Of a DNA stretch of 64,000 nt, positions 43,504 through 54,487 are shown one piece after another (positions within the stretch are counted from its first letter, which is position 1; every line of letters starts with the position of its first letter). Location of the stretch: the NCBI RefSeq assembly GCF_018294505.1, contig NC_057810.1, positions 204,494,113 through 204,558,112 on the forward strand, read 5' to 3'. This DNA comes from Triticum aestivum. Taxonomy: Eukaryota > Streptophyta > Magnoliopsida > Poales > Poaceae. Position numbers and translations under genes: made by a program. The notes under the pieces are model-generated. The model saw nothing but the letters and a program-made list of their open reading frames with translations. It had not been told where the DNA came from and made no database searches.

Positions 43504-44994
43504 TTACATTGTGATGAATCGAACACCCATAAAGTTCTGGTGTTGATCATGTTTTGCTCGCGGAGGAGGTTTAGTCAACGGATCTACGACATTCAGATCC
43601 GTATGCACTTTGCAAATATATATGTCTCCATCTTGAACATTTTCACGAATGGAGTTGAAGCGACGCTTGATGTGCCTAGTCTTCTTGTGAAACCTGGGCT
43701 CCTTGGCAAGGGTAATAGCTCCAGTGTTGTCACAGAAGAGGGTGATTGGCCCCAACGCATTGGATATGACTCCTAGGTCGGTGATGAACTCCTTCATCCA
43801 GATTGCTTCATGTGCTACCTCCGAGGCTGCCATGTACTCCGCTTCACATGTAAATCCCGCCATGACGCTCTGCTTGCAACTGCACCAGCTTACTGCCCCT
43901 CCATTCAAAATATACACGTATACGGTTTGTGACTTAGAGTCATCCAGATTTGTGTCGAAGCTAGCGTCGACGTAACCCTTTACGACGAGCTCTCGGTCAC
44001 CTCCATAAATGAGAAACATATCATTAGTCCTTTTCAGGTACTTCAGGATATTCTTGACCGCTGCCCAATGTTCCATGCCAGGATTACTTTGGTACCTGCC
44101 TACCAAACTTACAGCAAGGTTTACATCAGGTCTGGTACACAACATGGCATACATAATAGACCCTATAGCCGAGGCATAGGGGATGACACTCATCTTTTCT
44201 CTATCTTCTGTCGTGGTCGGGCATTGAGCCGAGCTCAATTTCACACCTTGCAACACAGGAAAGAACCTCTTCTTGGACTGATCCATATTGAACTTCTTCA
44301 ATATCTTATCAAGGTATGTGCTTTGTGAAAGACCTATGAGGCGTCTCGATCTATCCCTATAGATCTTGATGCCTAATATGTAAGCAGCTTCTCCAAGGTC
44401 CTTCATTGAAAAACACTTATTCAAGTAGGCCTTAATGCTGTCCAAAAGTTCTATATCATTTCCCATCAAAAGTATGTCATCTACATATAATATGAGAAAT
44501 GCTACAGAGCTCCCACTCACTTTCTTGTAAACGCAGGCTTCTCCATAAGTCTGCATAAACCCAAACGCTTTGATCATCTCATCAAAGCGAATGTTCCAAC
44601 TTCGAGATGCTTGCACCAGCCCATAAATGGATCGTTGGAGCTTGCATACCTTGTTAGCATTCTTAGGATTGACAAAACCTTCCGGCTGCATCATATACAG
44701 CTCTTCCTTAAGATAGCCGTTAAGGAATGCCGTTTTGACGTCCATTTGCCATATCTCATAATCATAGTATGCGGCAATTGCTAACCTGATTCGGACGGAC
44801 TTCAGCTTCGCTACGGGAGATAAAGTCTCGTCGTAGTCAACCCCTTGAATTTGTCGATAACCCTTAGCGACAAGTCGAGCTTTATAGATGGTAACATTAC
44901 CATCCGCGTCCGTCTTCTTCTTAAAGATCCATTTATTTTCTATCGCTCGCCGATCATCGGGCAAGTATGTCAAAAGTCCATACTTTGTTTTCAT
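43504..44994 (-). CDS. Reverse transcriptase and RNase H of element F
   Basis: Open frame of 496 codons. RT blocks in order: NKWIFKKKTDADGN, ARLVAKGYRQ, YDETLSPVAKLKSVRI, QMDVKTAFLNG, YGLVQASRSWN and the catalytic LILYVDD (Asp-Asp present). The C-terminal RNase H part shows VKGYVDASF, CEAEYMAASEVAHEAIWMKE, LFCDNTGAITLAKE and HIKRRFNSIREN. The family usually has GLKQASRSWN and YGLVQASRSWN is a mild change. The first RT residues lie in another frame upstream (about 45000-45090), so a frameshift near 44995 separates this frame from integrase. It would copy element RNA into DNA in the virus-like particle. Confidence 0.9.
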   Translation of the reverse strand: MKTKYGLLTYLPDDRRAIENKWIFKKKTDADGNVTIYKARLVAKGYRQIQGVDYDETLSPVAKLKSVRIRLAIAAYYDYEIWQMDVKTAFLNGYLKEELYMMQPEGFVNPKNANKVCKLQRSIYGLVQASRSWNIRFDEMIKAFGFMQTYGEACVYKKVSGSSVAFLILYVDDILLMGNDIELLDSIKAYLNKCFSMKDLGEAAYILGIKIYRDRSRRLIGLSQSTYLDKILKKFNMDQSKKRFFPVLQGVKLSSAQCPTTTEDREKMSVIPYASAIGSIMYAMLCTRPDVNLAVSLVGRYQSNPGMEHWAAVKNILKYLKRTNDMFLIYGGDRELVVKGYVDASFDTNLDDSKSQTVYVYILNGGAVSWCSCKQSVMAGFTCEAEYMAASEVAHEAIWMKEFITDLGVISNALGPITLFCDNTGAITLAKEPRFHKKTRHIKRRFNSIRENVQDGDIYICKVHTDLNVVDPLTKPPPRAKHDQHQNFMGVRFITM

Positions 44995-45124
44995 ACATGG
45001 ATCCTATCTCGGATTGCATGGCTTCAAGCCATTTGTTGGAATCTGGGCCCGTCATCGCTTCTTCATAGTTCAAAGGTTCACCGTTGTCTAACAACATGAT
45101 TTCCAGGACAGGGTTGCCATACCA

Positions 45125-45721
45125 CTATCGTGTGGAACGTGTCCTTGTGGACCTACGAAGTTCAGTAGCAACTTGATCCGAAGTACCTTGATCATCATCA
45201 TTAATTTCCTCTCCAGTTGCTGTAGGCACCACAGGAACATTTTCCTGAGCTGTACTACTTTCCGGTTCAAGAGGAAGTACTTCATCGAGTTCTACTTTCC
45301 TCCCACTTACTTCTTTCGAGAGAAACTCTTTCTCTAGAAAGGACCCGTTCTTGGCAACAAAGATCTTGTCTTCGGATCTAAGGTAGAAGGTATACCCAAT
45401 GGTTTCCTTAGGGTATCCTATGAAGACGCATTTTTCCGACTTGGGTTCGAGCTTTTCAGGTTGAAGTTTCTTGACATAAGCATCGCATCCCCAAACTTTT
45501 AGAAACGACAGCTTAGGTTTCTTCCCAAACCATAATTCATACGGTGTCGTCTCAACGGATTTAGACGGTGCCCTATTTAAAGTGAATGTAGTTGTCTCTA
45601 GAGCGTATCCCCAAAATGATAGCGGTAAATCGGTGAGTGACATCATAGATCGCACCATATCCAATAGAGTGCGATTACGACGTTCAGACACACCGTTACG
45701 CTGAGGTGTTCCAGGCGGCAT
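45125..45721 (-). pseudogene. Integrase C-terminal half of element F
   Basis: Open from PPGTPQRNGVSERRNRTLLD, which holds the catalytic Glu, through the chromatin-binding-like GKKPKLSFLKVWGCDAYVK to EEINDDDQGTSDQVATELRR. It ends at a stop after RSTRTRSTR. It is in the same frame as the upstream piece (45842-46672) but separated by two stop codons near 45800-45844 (KEF* and QRD*). Confidence 0.85.
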
Positions 45722-45841
45722 GAGTTGTGAAACGATTCCACATTTCCTTAAGTGTGTACCAAATTCGTGACTTAAATATTCTCCTCCACGATCTGATCGT
45801 AAGAACTTTATTTTTCAGTCACGTTGATTCTCTACCTCATT

Positions 45842-46672
45842 CTAAAATTCCTTGAACTTTTCAAAGGTCTCAGACTTGTGTTTCATCAAGTAGACATACC
45901 CATATCTACTTAAGTCATCAGTGAGAGTGAGAACATAACGACAGCCTCCGCGAGCCTCAATGCTCATTGGACCGCACACATCAGTATGTATGATTTCCAA
46001 TAAGTTGGTTGCTCGCTCCATTATTCCGGAGAACGGAGTCTTGGTAATTTTGCCCATGAGGCATGGTTCACATGTGTCAAATGATTCATAATCGAGAGAC
46101 TCTGAAAGTCCATCAGCATGGAGCTTCTTCATGCGCTTGACACCAATGTGACCAAGGCGGCAGTGCCACAAGTATGTGGGACTATCATTATCAACCTTAC
46201 ATCTTTTGGTATTCACACTATGAATATGTGTAACATCATGTTCGAGATTCATCAAGAATAAACCATTGACCAGTGGGGCATGACCATAAAACATATCTCT
46301 CATATAAATAAAACAACCATTATTCTCAGATTTAAATGAGTAGCCATCTCGTATTAAACGAGATCTAGATACAATGTTCATGCTCAAAGCTGGCACTAAA
46401 TAACAATTATTGAGGTTTAAAACTAATCCCGTAGGTAAATGTAGAGGTAGCGTGCCGACGGCGATCACATCGACCTTGGAACCATTCCCGACGCGCATCG
46501 TCACCTCGTCCTTCGCCAGTCTCCGCTTATTCCGCAACTCCTGCTTTGAGTTACAAATATGAGCAACCGCACCGGTATCAAATACCCACGAGCTACTACG
46601 AGTACTGGTAAGGTACACATCAATTACATGTATGTCACATATACCTTTAGTGTTGTCGGCCTTCTTGTCCAC
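45842..46672 (-). pseudogene. Protease, GAG-pre-integrase and integrase N-terminal half of element F
   Basis: Aspartic protease motif WVFDTGAVAHIC (Asp-Thr-Gly). GAG-pre-integrase zinc-binding block YLWHCRLGHIGVKRMKKLHA with CEPCLMGKITKTPF. Integrase Asp residues in LEIIHTDVCGPMS and TLTDDLSRYGYVYL (the second catalytic Asp follows in SDRGGEY after the stops). The frame is open only from a GTG codon; upstream it joins the zinc knuckle (CFYCKGKGHWKWNCP, about 46684-46728), so the 46672 edge is not a real start. Confidence 0.85.
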
Positions 46673-47484
46673 TAAGTATTTGGGGCAGTTCCACTTCCAG
46701 TGTCCCTTTCCCTTGCAATAAAAGCACTCAGTCTCAGGTTTGGGTCCATTCTTTGGCTTCTTCCCGGCAACTGGTTTACCGGCGCGGCAACTTCCTTGTC
46801 GTCCTTCTTGAAGTTCTTCTTACCCTTGCCTTTCTTGAACTTAGTGGTTTTATTGACCATCAACACTTGATGCTCTTTTTTGATTTCTACCTCCGCTGAT
46901 TTCAGCATTGAAAATACTTCAGGAATAGTTTTCACCATCCCCTGCATATTGTAGTTCATCACAAAGCTCTTGTAGCTAGGTGGGAGCGACTGAAGGATTC
47001 TGTCAATGACCGCCTCGTCCGGGAGGTTAATGTCCAGCTGGGACAAGCGGTTGTGCAACCTAGACATTTTGAGTATGTGCTCACTGATAGAACTATTTTC
47101 CTCCATCTTACAACTGTAGAACTTGTCGGAGACTTCATATCTCTCGACCCGGGCATGAGCTTGGAAAACCATTTTTAGCTCCTCGAACATCTCATATGCT
47201 CCGTGTTGCTCAGAATGCTTTTGGAGCCCCGATTCTAAGCTGTAAAGCATGCCGCACTGAACGAGGGAGTAATCATCAGCACGTGACTGCCAAGCGTTCA
47301 TAACGTCTTGGTTCTCTGGGATGGGTGCTTCACCTAGCGGTCCTTCTAGGACATATGCTTTCTTGGCAGCTATGAGGATGATCCTCAAGTTCCGTACCCA
47401 GTCCGAATAGTTGCTGCCATCATCTTTCAGCTTGGCTTTCTCTAGGAATGTGTTGAAGTTGAGGTTGACATGAGCATTGGCCAT
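46672..47484 (-). CDS. Gag of element F
   Basis: Start ATG at 47484 (MANAHVNLNFNTFLEKAKLK), the usual BARE1/Angela gag start; the frame is open eight codons further by chance. Capsid landmarks: SDWVRNLRIILIAAKKAYVL, ADDYSLVQCGMLYSLESGLQ, HGAYEMFEELKMVFQAHARV and LPPSYKSFVMNYNMQG. A basic tract follows (KFKKGKGKKNFKKDDK). A frameshift near 46780 then moves the zinc knuckle into another frame, and this frame ends at 46672. It forms the particle and binds RNA. Confidence 0.85.
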   Translation of the reverse strand: MANAHVNLNFNTFLEKAKLKDDGSNYSDWVRNLRIILIAAKKAYVLEGPLGEAPIPENQDVMNAWQSRADDYSLVQCGMLYSLESGLQKHSEQHGAYEMFEELKMVFQAHARVERYEVSDKFYSCKMEENSSISEHILKMSRLHNRLSQLDINLPDEAVIDRILQSLPPSYKSFVMNYNMQGMVKTIPEVFSMLKSAEVEIKKEHQVLMVNKTTKFKKGKGKKNFKKDDKEVAAPVNQLPGRSQRMDPNLRLSAFIARERDTGSGTAPNT

Positions 47485-48756
47485 TTGATCTACAAGACAT
47501 TTTTGCAAAGGTTTTTAGACTAAGTTCATGATAATTAAGTTCATCTAATCAAATTATTTAATGAACTCCCACTCAGATTAGACATCCCTCTAGTCATCTA
47601 AGTGATACATGATCCGAGTCAACTAGGCCGTGTCCGATCATCACGTGAGACAGACTAGTCATCATCGGTGAACATCTCCATGTTGATCATATCTTCCATA
47701 CGACTCATGTTCGACCTTTCGGTCTCTTGTGTTCCGAGGCCATGTTTGTACATACTAGGCTCGTCAAGTTAACCTAAGTGTTTTGCATGTGTAAATCTAT
47801 CTTATACCCGTTGTATGTGGACGTTGGAATCTATCACACCCGATCATCACGTGGTGCTTCGAAACAACGAACTTTCGCAACGGCGCACAGTTAGGGGGAA
47901 CACTTTCTTGAAATTATTATGAGGGATCATCTTATTTACTACCATCGTTCTAAGCAAATAAGATGCAAAAACATGATAAACATCACATGCAATCAAATAG
48001 TGACATGATATGGCCAATATCATATAGCTCCTTTGATCTCCATCTTCGGGGCGCCATGATCATCTTCGTTACCGGCATGACACCATGATCTCCATCATCA
48101 TGATCTCCATCATCGCGTCTCCATGAAGTTGCTCGCCAACTATTACTTCTACTACTATGGATAATGATTTAGCAATAAAGTAAAGTAATTACATGGCGTT
48201 TAATCATTGACACGCAGGTCATACAATAATTAAGACAACTCCTATGGCTCCTACCGGTTGTCATACTCATCGACATGCAAGTCGTGATTCCTATTACAAG
48301 AACATGATCTCATACATCACATATATATCATTCATCACAACTTTTGGCCATATCACATCACAAGGCATATGCTGCAAAAACAAGTTAGACGTCCTCTAAT
48401 TGCTGTTGCATGTTTTTACGTGGCTGCAATAGGGTTCTAGCAAGAATGTTTCTTACCTATGTAAAAGCCACAACGTGATATGCCAATTTCTATTTACCCT
48501 TCATAAGGACCCTTTTCATCGAATCCGCTCCAACTAAAGTGGGAGAGACAGACACCCGCTAGCCACCTTATGCAACTAGTGCATGTCAGTCGGTGGAACC
48601 TGTCTCATGTAAGCGTACGTGTAAGGTCGGTCCGGGCCGCTTCATCCCATGATGCCGCCGAAGAAAAATAAGACTAGTAGTGGCAAGAAAATTGACAACA
48701 TCTACGCCCACAACAAATTTGTGTTCTACTCGTGCATAGAAACTACGCATAGACCT
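47485..48756 (-). other. 5' leader of element F
   Basis: 1.27 kb noncoding, the long leader typical of BARE1-like elements. Collinear with the leader of G. No gene supported. Confidence 0.75.
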
Positions 48757-48770
48757 AGCTCATGATGCCA
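48757..48770 (-). promoter_or_regulatory. Primer binding site of element F (mutated)
   Basis: Minus strand TGGCATCATGAGCT replaces the expected TGGTATCAGAGC. The site is at the right place, one base from the LTR, but carries a substitution and a small insertion relative to element G. Confidence 0.7.
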
Positions 48771-48771
48771 C

Positions 48772-50475
48772 TGTTGGGGAACGTTGTAGAAAATAAAAAA
48801 TTTCTACGCTTCACCAAGATCAATCTATGGAGTTCATCTAGCAACGAGAGAGAGGAGTGCATCTACATACCCTTGTAGATCGCGAGCGGAAGCGTTCAAG
48901 AGAATGGGGTTGAGGGAGTCGTACTCGTCGTGATCCAAATCACCGATGATCCTAGTGCTGAACGTACAGCACCTCCGCGTTCAACACACGTACGGTTGGG
49001 GAAGACGTCTCCTCCTTCTTGATCCAGCAAGGGGGAAAGGAGAGGTTGATGGAGATCCAGCAGCACAACAGCGTGGTGGTGGATGCAGCAGCGATCTCGG
49101 CAGGGCTTCGCCAAGCTCTACGAGAGGGAGAGGTGTAGCGGAGGGAGAGGGAGGCACCAGGAGCATGGGTGCGCAGCCCTCCCTCCCCCCTCTTTATATA
49201 GGGCCCCTAGGGGGCGACCCTAGGAGATCCAATCTCCAAGGGGGGGGGCGGCCAAGGGGGGGCTTGCCCCCCAAGCCAAGTGGAGGCGCCCCCACCCCTA
49301 GGGTTTCCAACCCTAGGCGCAGAGGGGCCCAAGGGGGGCGCACCAGCCCACCAAGGGCTGGTTCCCCTCCCACTTCAACCCATGGGGCCCTCCAGGATAG
49401 GTGGCCCCACCCGGTGGACCCCCGGGACCCTTCCGGTGGTCCCGGTACAATACCGGTGACCCCCAAAACTTTCCCGATGGCCGAAACCTGACTTCCTATA
49501 TATAATTCTTCACCCCCGCACCATTCCGGAACTCCTCGTGACGTCCGGGATCTCATCCGGGACTCCGAACAACTTTCGGGTTACTACATACTAATATCTC
49601 TACAACCCTAGCGTCATCGAACCTTAAGTGTGTAGACCCTACGGGTTCGGGAGACACGCAGACATGACCGAGACGACTCTCCGGTCAATAACCAACAGCG
49701 GGATCTGGATACCCATGTTGGCTCCCACATGTTCCACGATGATCTCATCGGATGAACCACGATGTCGAGGATTCGAGTAACCCCGTATACAATTCCCTTT
49801 GTCAATCTGTATGTTACTTGCCCGAGATTTGATCGTCGGTATCCCAATACCTCGTTCAATCTCATTAGCGGCAAGTCACTTTACTCGTACTGTAATGCAT
49901 GATCCCGTGACCAAACACTTGGTCACATTGAGCTCATTATGAGGATGCATTACCGAGTGGGCCCAGAGATACCTCTTCGTCATACGGAGTGACAAATCCC
50001 AGTCTCGATCTGTGTCAACCCAACAGATACTTTCGGGGATACCCGTAGTATACCTTTATAGTCACCCAGTTACGTTGTGACGTTTGGCACACCCAAAGCA
50101 CTCCTACGGTATCTGGGAGTTACACGATCTCATGGTCTAAGGAAAAGATACTTGACATTGGAAAAGCTCTAGCAAACGAACTACACGATCTTGTGCTATG
50201 CTTAGGATTGGGTCTTGTCCATCACATCATTCTCCTAATGATGTGATCCCGTTATCAACGACATCCAATGTCCATAGTCAGGAAACCATGACTATCAGTT
50301 GATCAACAAGCTAGTCAACTAGAGGCTCACTAGGGACATGTTGTGGTCTATGTATTCACACATGTATTACAATTTCCGGATAACACAACTATAGCATGAA
50401 TAATAGACAACTATCATGAACAAGGAAATATAATAATAATCCTTTTATTATTGCCTCTAGGGCATATTTCCAACA
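48772..50475 (-). mobile_element. 5' LTR of element F
   Basis: 1704 bp, same edges as the 3' LTR. TATA at 49193-49200. Open frames here (48946-49491, 49194-49556, 49614-49874) recur in the other LTR and are GC-rich noncoding artefacts. Confidence 0.93.
49193..49200 (-). promoter_or_regulatory. TATA box of element F 5' LTR
   Basis: Minus strand TATATAAA, the working promoter position for the element. Confidence 0.65.
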
Positions 50476-50920
50476 ATGGCCCTTTTGAGATCCTCCCCCA
50501 TGGCCTCTGGCGATGATGGTCCCCTCCGGCAGGGTGCCATAGAGGGCCTAGATTGATTTCCCATGGCTACAGAGGCTTGCGGTGGCAGAACTTCTGATCT
50601 CTCTTCTGTTCTGGGGTTTTCTCGATTTATAGGAGGGGTTGGCGTTGGTTTCATGTCAGGGGGCCCCACAAGGAGTCCACGAGGCAGGGGGCGCACCCTC
50701 CACCTCATGGTGGCCTTGGGACTCCCCGCTGGTAAATTTTTGTTCCAGTATTTTATATATTTTCCAAAAATATTCTCCGTTGATTTCCAGCGCATTCCGA
50801 GAACTTTATTTCTGCACAAAAACAACACCACGGTAGTTCTGCTGAAAACAGCATCAGTCTGGGTTAGTTCTAATCAAATCATACCAAAATCATGTAAAAA
50901 TATTATAAACATGGCATGAA
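50476..50920 (-). mobile_element. 5' LTR of element E, part 2
   Basis: It resumes after F with target copy ATGGC and aligns with element D LTR sequence (TTGCGGTGGCAGAACT, CAGCGCATTCCGAGAACT). TATA-type ATTTATA at 50625-50631. Interrupted at about 50920 by Helitron 2. Confidence 0.75.
50625..50631 (-). promoter_or_regulatory. TATA box of element E LTR
   Basis: Minus strand TATAAAT in CCTATAAATCGAG, as in element D. Confidence 0.5.
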
Positions 50921-53002
50921 TTAAAAAACAGTATAACAGAGTAACCTACGACCCCTCTCAGTGATTTGACTCTTGCACCCGTCCGATCAATGGTAGGAAC
51001 GCGTAGGATCATTCTATCATCTGGCGGCATCCCTGACCTCTCATTTGCGTCGTCTGCGAGCCAGTCGGGCCAACTAAAAAAGGGTCGCTGCTCCATTGAT
51101 CAATTTTGGAGCCTTCTAATGAACTGGGTCGCATGGTCGTGAGGGGGACAGAAGATCGGGCCTTTATCTTAAGCGTAGTTCCTTCTAACAAGGCGAACCA
51201 GGCTCGATCTGCTCGCAAGGCGGAGCGACGATGACAGGTTGGGAGGCAGAGTGGCGGCGTGGGGAAGTCCATGATGGCGCCGCAGTAGTTTCTTCAAGGT
51301 TCAAGCTTAATGGCGCAGAAGATGGCCGGCCTTGCATTTCCTCTTCTTCTAGCTCTAACGAATGGCAGTTTCTGCCTACAAATACTCTCCTCCGCTCGCA
51401 TCATCGTCCTTCCTTTTCTGCGGTATCCATGATCGCAAGGCTACAACAGCGGAGATGATGCAAGATAACCACCAAGCTCGCAACCATCGAGCTTGCATAT
51501 GCTCTAGGCGCCCGGCTGCACTACCAACCCCCTATCTCGGTGTCCGGTGGTGGCGGAGCTCAAGAATTTTACGGTGGCTTGCTGACCATGGCCAATTACC
51601 CTGATACACGCTTGATAAGTGAATCGGGAATTTTACAACTTGGACTGTATAACATTTTCTCCTTTTCCATTGACATGGCTCTTTGACCTTCGCACTTAAA
51701 TTGATTGATGAATTGTCTGGTTTGATGTGAAGAAAATATGATGACAGTTTCACCATTAACCTCAGGTAATTATCCCTCCTAAATATTCTAACATTGTTAA
51801 TCTTCACTGCTCACAACCAACCGAAGGTTTTTGATGTTGCATCTTATTTTCAATTTGGTTGTTGCTAATCAGATATGAAGACGTTTGTGCGGACATATAT
51901 TTCAGCTACATGTACTATGTACCAAAAACATGTTGTTTCTGTACTTTAAATATTACTCATCAGTTAACTATGCAGCTGCAGCAGATTGGTCAATGAATAA
52001 TGTATGATATAAGTTTGCACAAAACAAAGTGTGTCTATTGTAAGAGCTGGGGATGCGTGTTTCCTCCCTCTTCCGAGTATCTTGATCCCCGGTAAGTTAT
52101 CTTTGGCTCACGTAAGTACACTGTGTTCATGTTCAAATCCCATTTTCATCCAGTTAATTGCAGAGCTTAAACTATTACTATGGCCCAAGCTCCAACCAGC
52201 TTTTGACTCCTCTTCTGATTTAAAGAAAATGATTTTTTATCAAGTTGCACCGCTCGTTTTCTGCGCTATATCAATATCAGGTCATTCTTCTTCTAATTAC
52301 GCAAAACGTTTTCTGAGTTACTTGTATGTGTGATGGTGCAGGAGCCTTTCTATGAGTTAGATGATTTAAAGCAATGCTTGATTCACTATAATCAAAGCGG
52401 GACATCTAAGACACAATTGCAGCGTCGAGTAAAACTAACAATGTGCAACTTGATGGACACCATATGAAAATTATTATCAGTTCTATAATTTCAGCTGCAC
52501 TTTAGATGATAATGGAGCCTATGCTAGGAACTTTGAGGTATGTTCTGCTAGCTGCATCAGTTATTTAATAAGTTGAGTGCACAAAAAATTGAATACATGC
52601 ATTTTTATATCTGCTAGAATTCTCCAGAAGTTATTGGACTAATGAGTGGTTAAATGTTAGGGATGGTGATGTAGTAACCATTCATGCCTTTTCAATGGTA
52701 GTTACTGAATTAGCTCTTGCTTCTCTATTGCTTGCTGCCATAGAAAAAAACCAGACACGCTCCACCACATATTCAAACATCTTAGCAAATGTCATACGTA
52801 AACAAACTTTTATGATGGAATTGTCACCCTTTGATTTTCCAACCTATACCTAGAGCTTGAACCAATATGCTGCACTATCCACACTGATTTACTATAGCAA
52901 TTCTTCATTTCCCCCTTAAAACTAAAGGCTTTTAGACTTTTTACATATTTAAATAATTCTTTCATTAAGACGGGCGTCGCAATGCACGCCTTTATGTTCT
53001 AG
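50921..53002 (+). mobile_element. Helitron 2, non-autonomous, with possible captured exons
   Basis: The 3' end is clear: hairpin GGCGT (52973-52977) with ACGCC (52986-52990) around CGCAATGC, then TTTATGTT and CTAG (52999-53002) before a host T. The host LTR (CATGGCATGAA then TACTTCATAAATT) is continuous in elements D and E, placing the left edge at 50920/50921 between A and T. The left end reads TTAAAAAACAG, not the usual TC, so the 5' terminus is diverged or truncated. No RepHel coding. Confidence 0.7.
52342..52467 (+). pseudogene. Exon-like fragment inside Helitron 2
   Basis: After a good splice acceptor (GTGATGGTGCAG), a frame of 41 codons reads EPFYELDDLKQCLIHYNQSG and on to a TGA at 52465-52467. 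AT-rich intron-like DNA precedes it. GC-richer exon-like DNA occurs near 51180-51600. I do not recognise the gene. Confidence 0.35.
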
Positions 53003-53038
53003 TACTTCATAAATTACAGATACGTTGGAGACGTATCA
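53003..53038 (-). mobile_element. 5' LTR of element E, part 3 (LTR start)
   Basis: Minus strand TGATACGTCTCCAACGTATC, the LTR start shared by this Gypsy group, abutting Sirevirus coding DNA at 53039 (ATGCT would be the target copy). Confidence 0.8.
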
Positions 53039-53043
53039 ATGCT

Positions 53044-54297
53044 ATGCATGAAGAGCTACACAATTTCGAGAGGAACCAAATGTGGACGTTGGTTGAAAAG
53101 CCTGATGAGAAGCACAATGTCATTGGAACCAAATGGGTGTTTCGGAATAAGAAAGATGAAGATGGACAAGTTGTACGCAACAAGGCCCGTCTCGTCGCCC
53201 AAGGCTACACTCAATTCGAAGGTATGGACTATGGTGAGACATATGCCCCCGTTGCTAGACTTGAATCCATTCGCATCTTACTTGCTTATACCAATCACCA
53301 TGATATCACATTATATCAAATGGACATTAAAAGTGCTTTTCTAAATGGTGAAATTGAGGAGGAAGTTTATGTTAAACAACCTCCCTGCTTTGTTAATCCT
53401 AAGAAATCTAATCATGTCTACAAACTTCACAAAGCTCTTTATGGTCTTAAACAAGCTCCTAGAGCATGGTATAAATGCTTAACTAAGTTTCTCATTGAAA
53501 AAGGCTTTGAGATTGGAAATTTTGATTCTACACTTTTTACTAAAAGGGTTGATGGTGAATTATTTGTGTGCCAAATTTATGTGGATGATATCATATTTGG
53601 TTCGACTAACCCTCATTTTAGTGAAAATTTTGGAAGGCTAATGTCGGAGAAGTTTGAGATGTCTATGATGAGCGAACTCAAGTTCTTTCTTGGTTTGCAA
53701 ATCAAGCAAACTAAGGAGGGTACCTTTGTTTCCCAAACAAAGTACACCAAGGACTTATTCAAGAAGTTCAACATGCAAGAAAGCAAAGGTATGAAAACAC
53801 CCATGCCTACTAGTGGACATCTTGACTTAACTAAGTATGGTGAATCGGTTGACCAAAAGGTTTACCACTCTATGATTGGTTCATTGTTATATCTATGTGC
53901 CTCCCGTCCCGATATTATGATAAGTGCGTGCATGTGTGCACGATATCAAGCGCCCCCCAAAGAATGTCATCTTAAGGTTGTGAAAAGGATAGTGAGATAC
54001 TTAATCCATACACCAAACTTTGGCATTTGGTGCCCTAAGAGGTCTTCTTTTGATCTTGTTGGCTACTCCGATTCGAACTATGCCATTGATAATGTTGATA
54101 GAAAGTCCACTTCAGGTACTTGTCCATTTCTTGGTAGATCTATTGTGTTTTGGTCCTCCAAGAAACAAAACTCGGTATCCTTATCTACCACCGAAGCGGA
54201 ATACATTGTTGTCGATTCATGTTGTGCTCAATTACTTTGGATGACCCAAACTCTTAAATATTATGATACATGTGAAACATGCTCCATTGCTTTGTGA
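53044..54297 (+). CDS. Reverse transcriptase and RNase H (N-terminal part) of the Sirevirus
   Basis: 417 codons, open from the insertion junction: [76 protein letters not shown] and the catalytic [17 protein letters not shown] motif (YVDD). RNase H blocks: [35 protein letters not shown]. The usual start is missing because element E inserted just inside RT. A frameshift near 54265-54295 moves the last part of RNase H into another frame. Confidence 0.9.
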   Translation: MHEELHNFERNQMWTLVEKPDEKHNVIGTKWVFRNKKDEDGQVVRNKARLVAQGYTQFEGMDYGETYAPVARLESIRILLAYTNHHDITLYQMDIKSAFLNGEIEEEVYVKQPPCFVNPKKSNHVYKLHKALYGLKQAPRAWYKCLTKFLIEKGFEIGNFDSTLFTKRVDGELFVCQIYVDDIIFGSTNPHFSENFGRLMSEKFEMSMMSELKFFLGLQIKQTKEGTFVSQTKYTKDLFKKFNMQESKGMKTPMPTSGHLDLTKYGESVDQKVYHSMIGSLLYLCASRPDIMISACMCARYQAPPKECHLKVVKRIVRYLIHTPNFGIWCPKRSSFDLVGYSDSNYAIDNVDRKSTSGTCPFLGRSIVFWSSKKQNSVSLSTTEAEYIVVDSCCAQLLWMTQTLKYYDTCETCSIAL

Positions 54298-54487
54298 CAA
54301 TGAGAGTGCTATTAAGATTGCTCATAATCCCATGCAACATTCTCGGACTAAGCATATTGAAGTTCATCATCATTTCATTCGAGATCATGTTGGTAAAGGT
54401 GACATCAATCTTAAGCATGTTCATACCAATAAGCAATTGGCGGATATATTCACAAAACCGCTTGATGAGAAGTATTTTGTCGTTTGA
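54263..54487 (+). pseudogene. RNase H C-terminal part of the Sirevirus
   Basis: [36 protein letters not shown] and QLADIFTKPLDEKYF, the standard Copia RNase H tail, shifted one frame from the upstream part. Stop at 54485-54487. Confidence 0.88.

Larger units (their letters stand above)
41775..50475 (-). mobile_element. Element F: BARE1/WIS/Angela-type Copia retrotransposon, nearly complete
   Basis: 8701 bp with LTRs 41775-43471 and 48772-50475, PBS, 1.3 kb leader, gag, protease, integrase, RT-RNase H and PPT in Copia order on the minus strand. LTRs are very similar, with mostly C/T and G/A differences. The coding region has two frame changes and stops in integrase, so the element is inactive but relatively young. 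It is inserted in the LTR of element E. Confidence 0.93.
30897..53038 (-). mobile_element. Element E (composite): non-autonomous Gypsy element split by D, F and Helitron 2
   Basis: Pieces: 30897-31802, 39817-41774, 50476-50920 and 53003-53038. On the minus strand it has a 5' LTR (53038 to 40751 after removing inserts, about 1.5 kb), PBS, noncoding modules and an ORF fragment. The 3' LTR is missing on the left. Joining across D is supported by homology to D itself around the GGGGATGCCCCGG site. E inserted in a Sirevirus RT at 53038/53039. The module order differs from D (see findings). Confidence 0.75.

Noticed and set aside
48946..49556. 181-residue plus-strand and 120-residue minus-strand frames
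   Set aside because: They fall inside the element F 5' LTR and recur in part in the 3' LTR (42073-42509). Low-complexity Gly/Pro composition; not genes.
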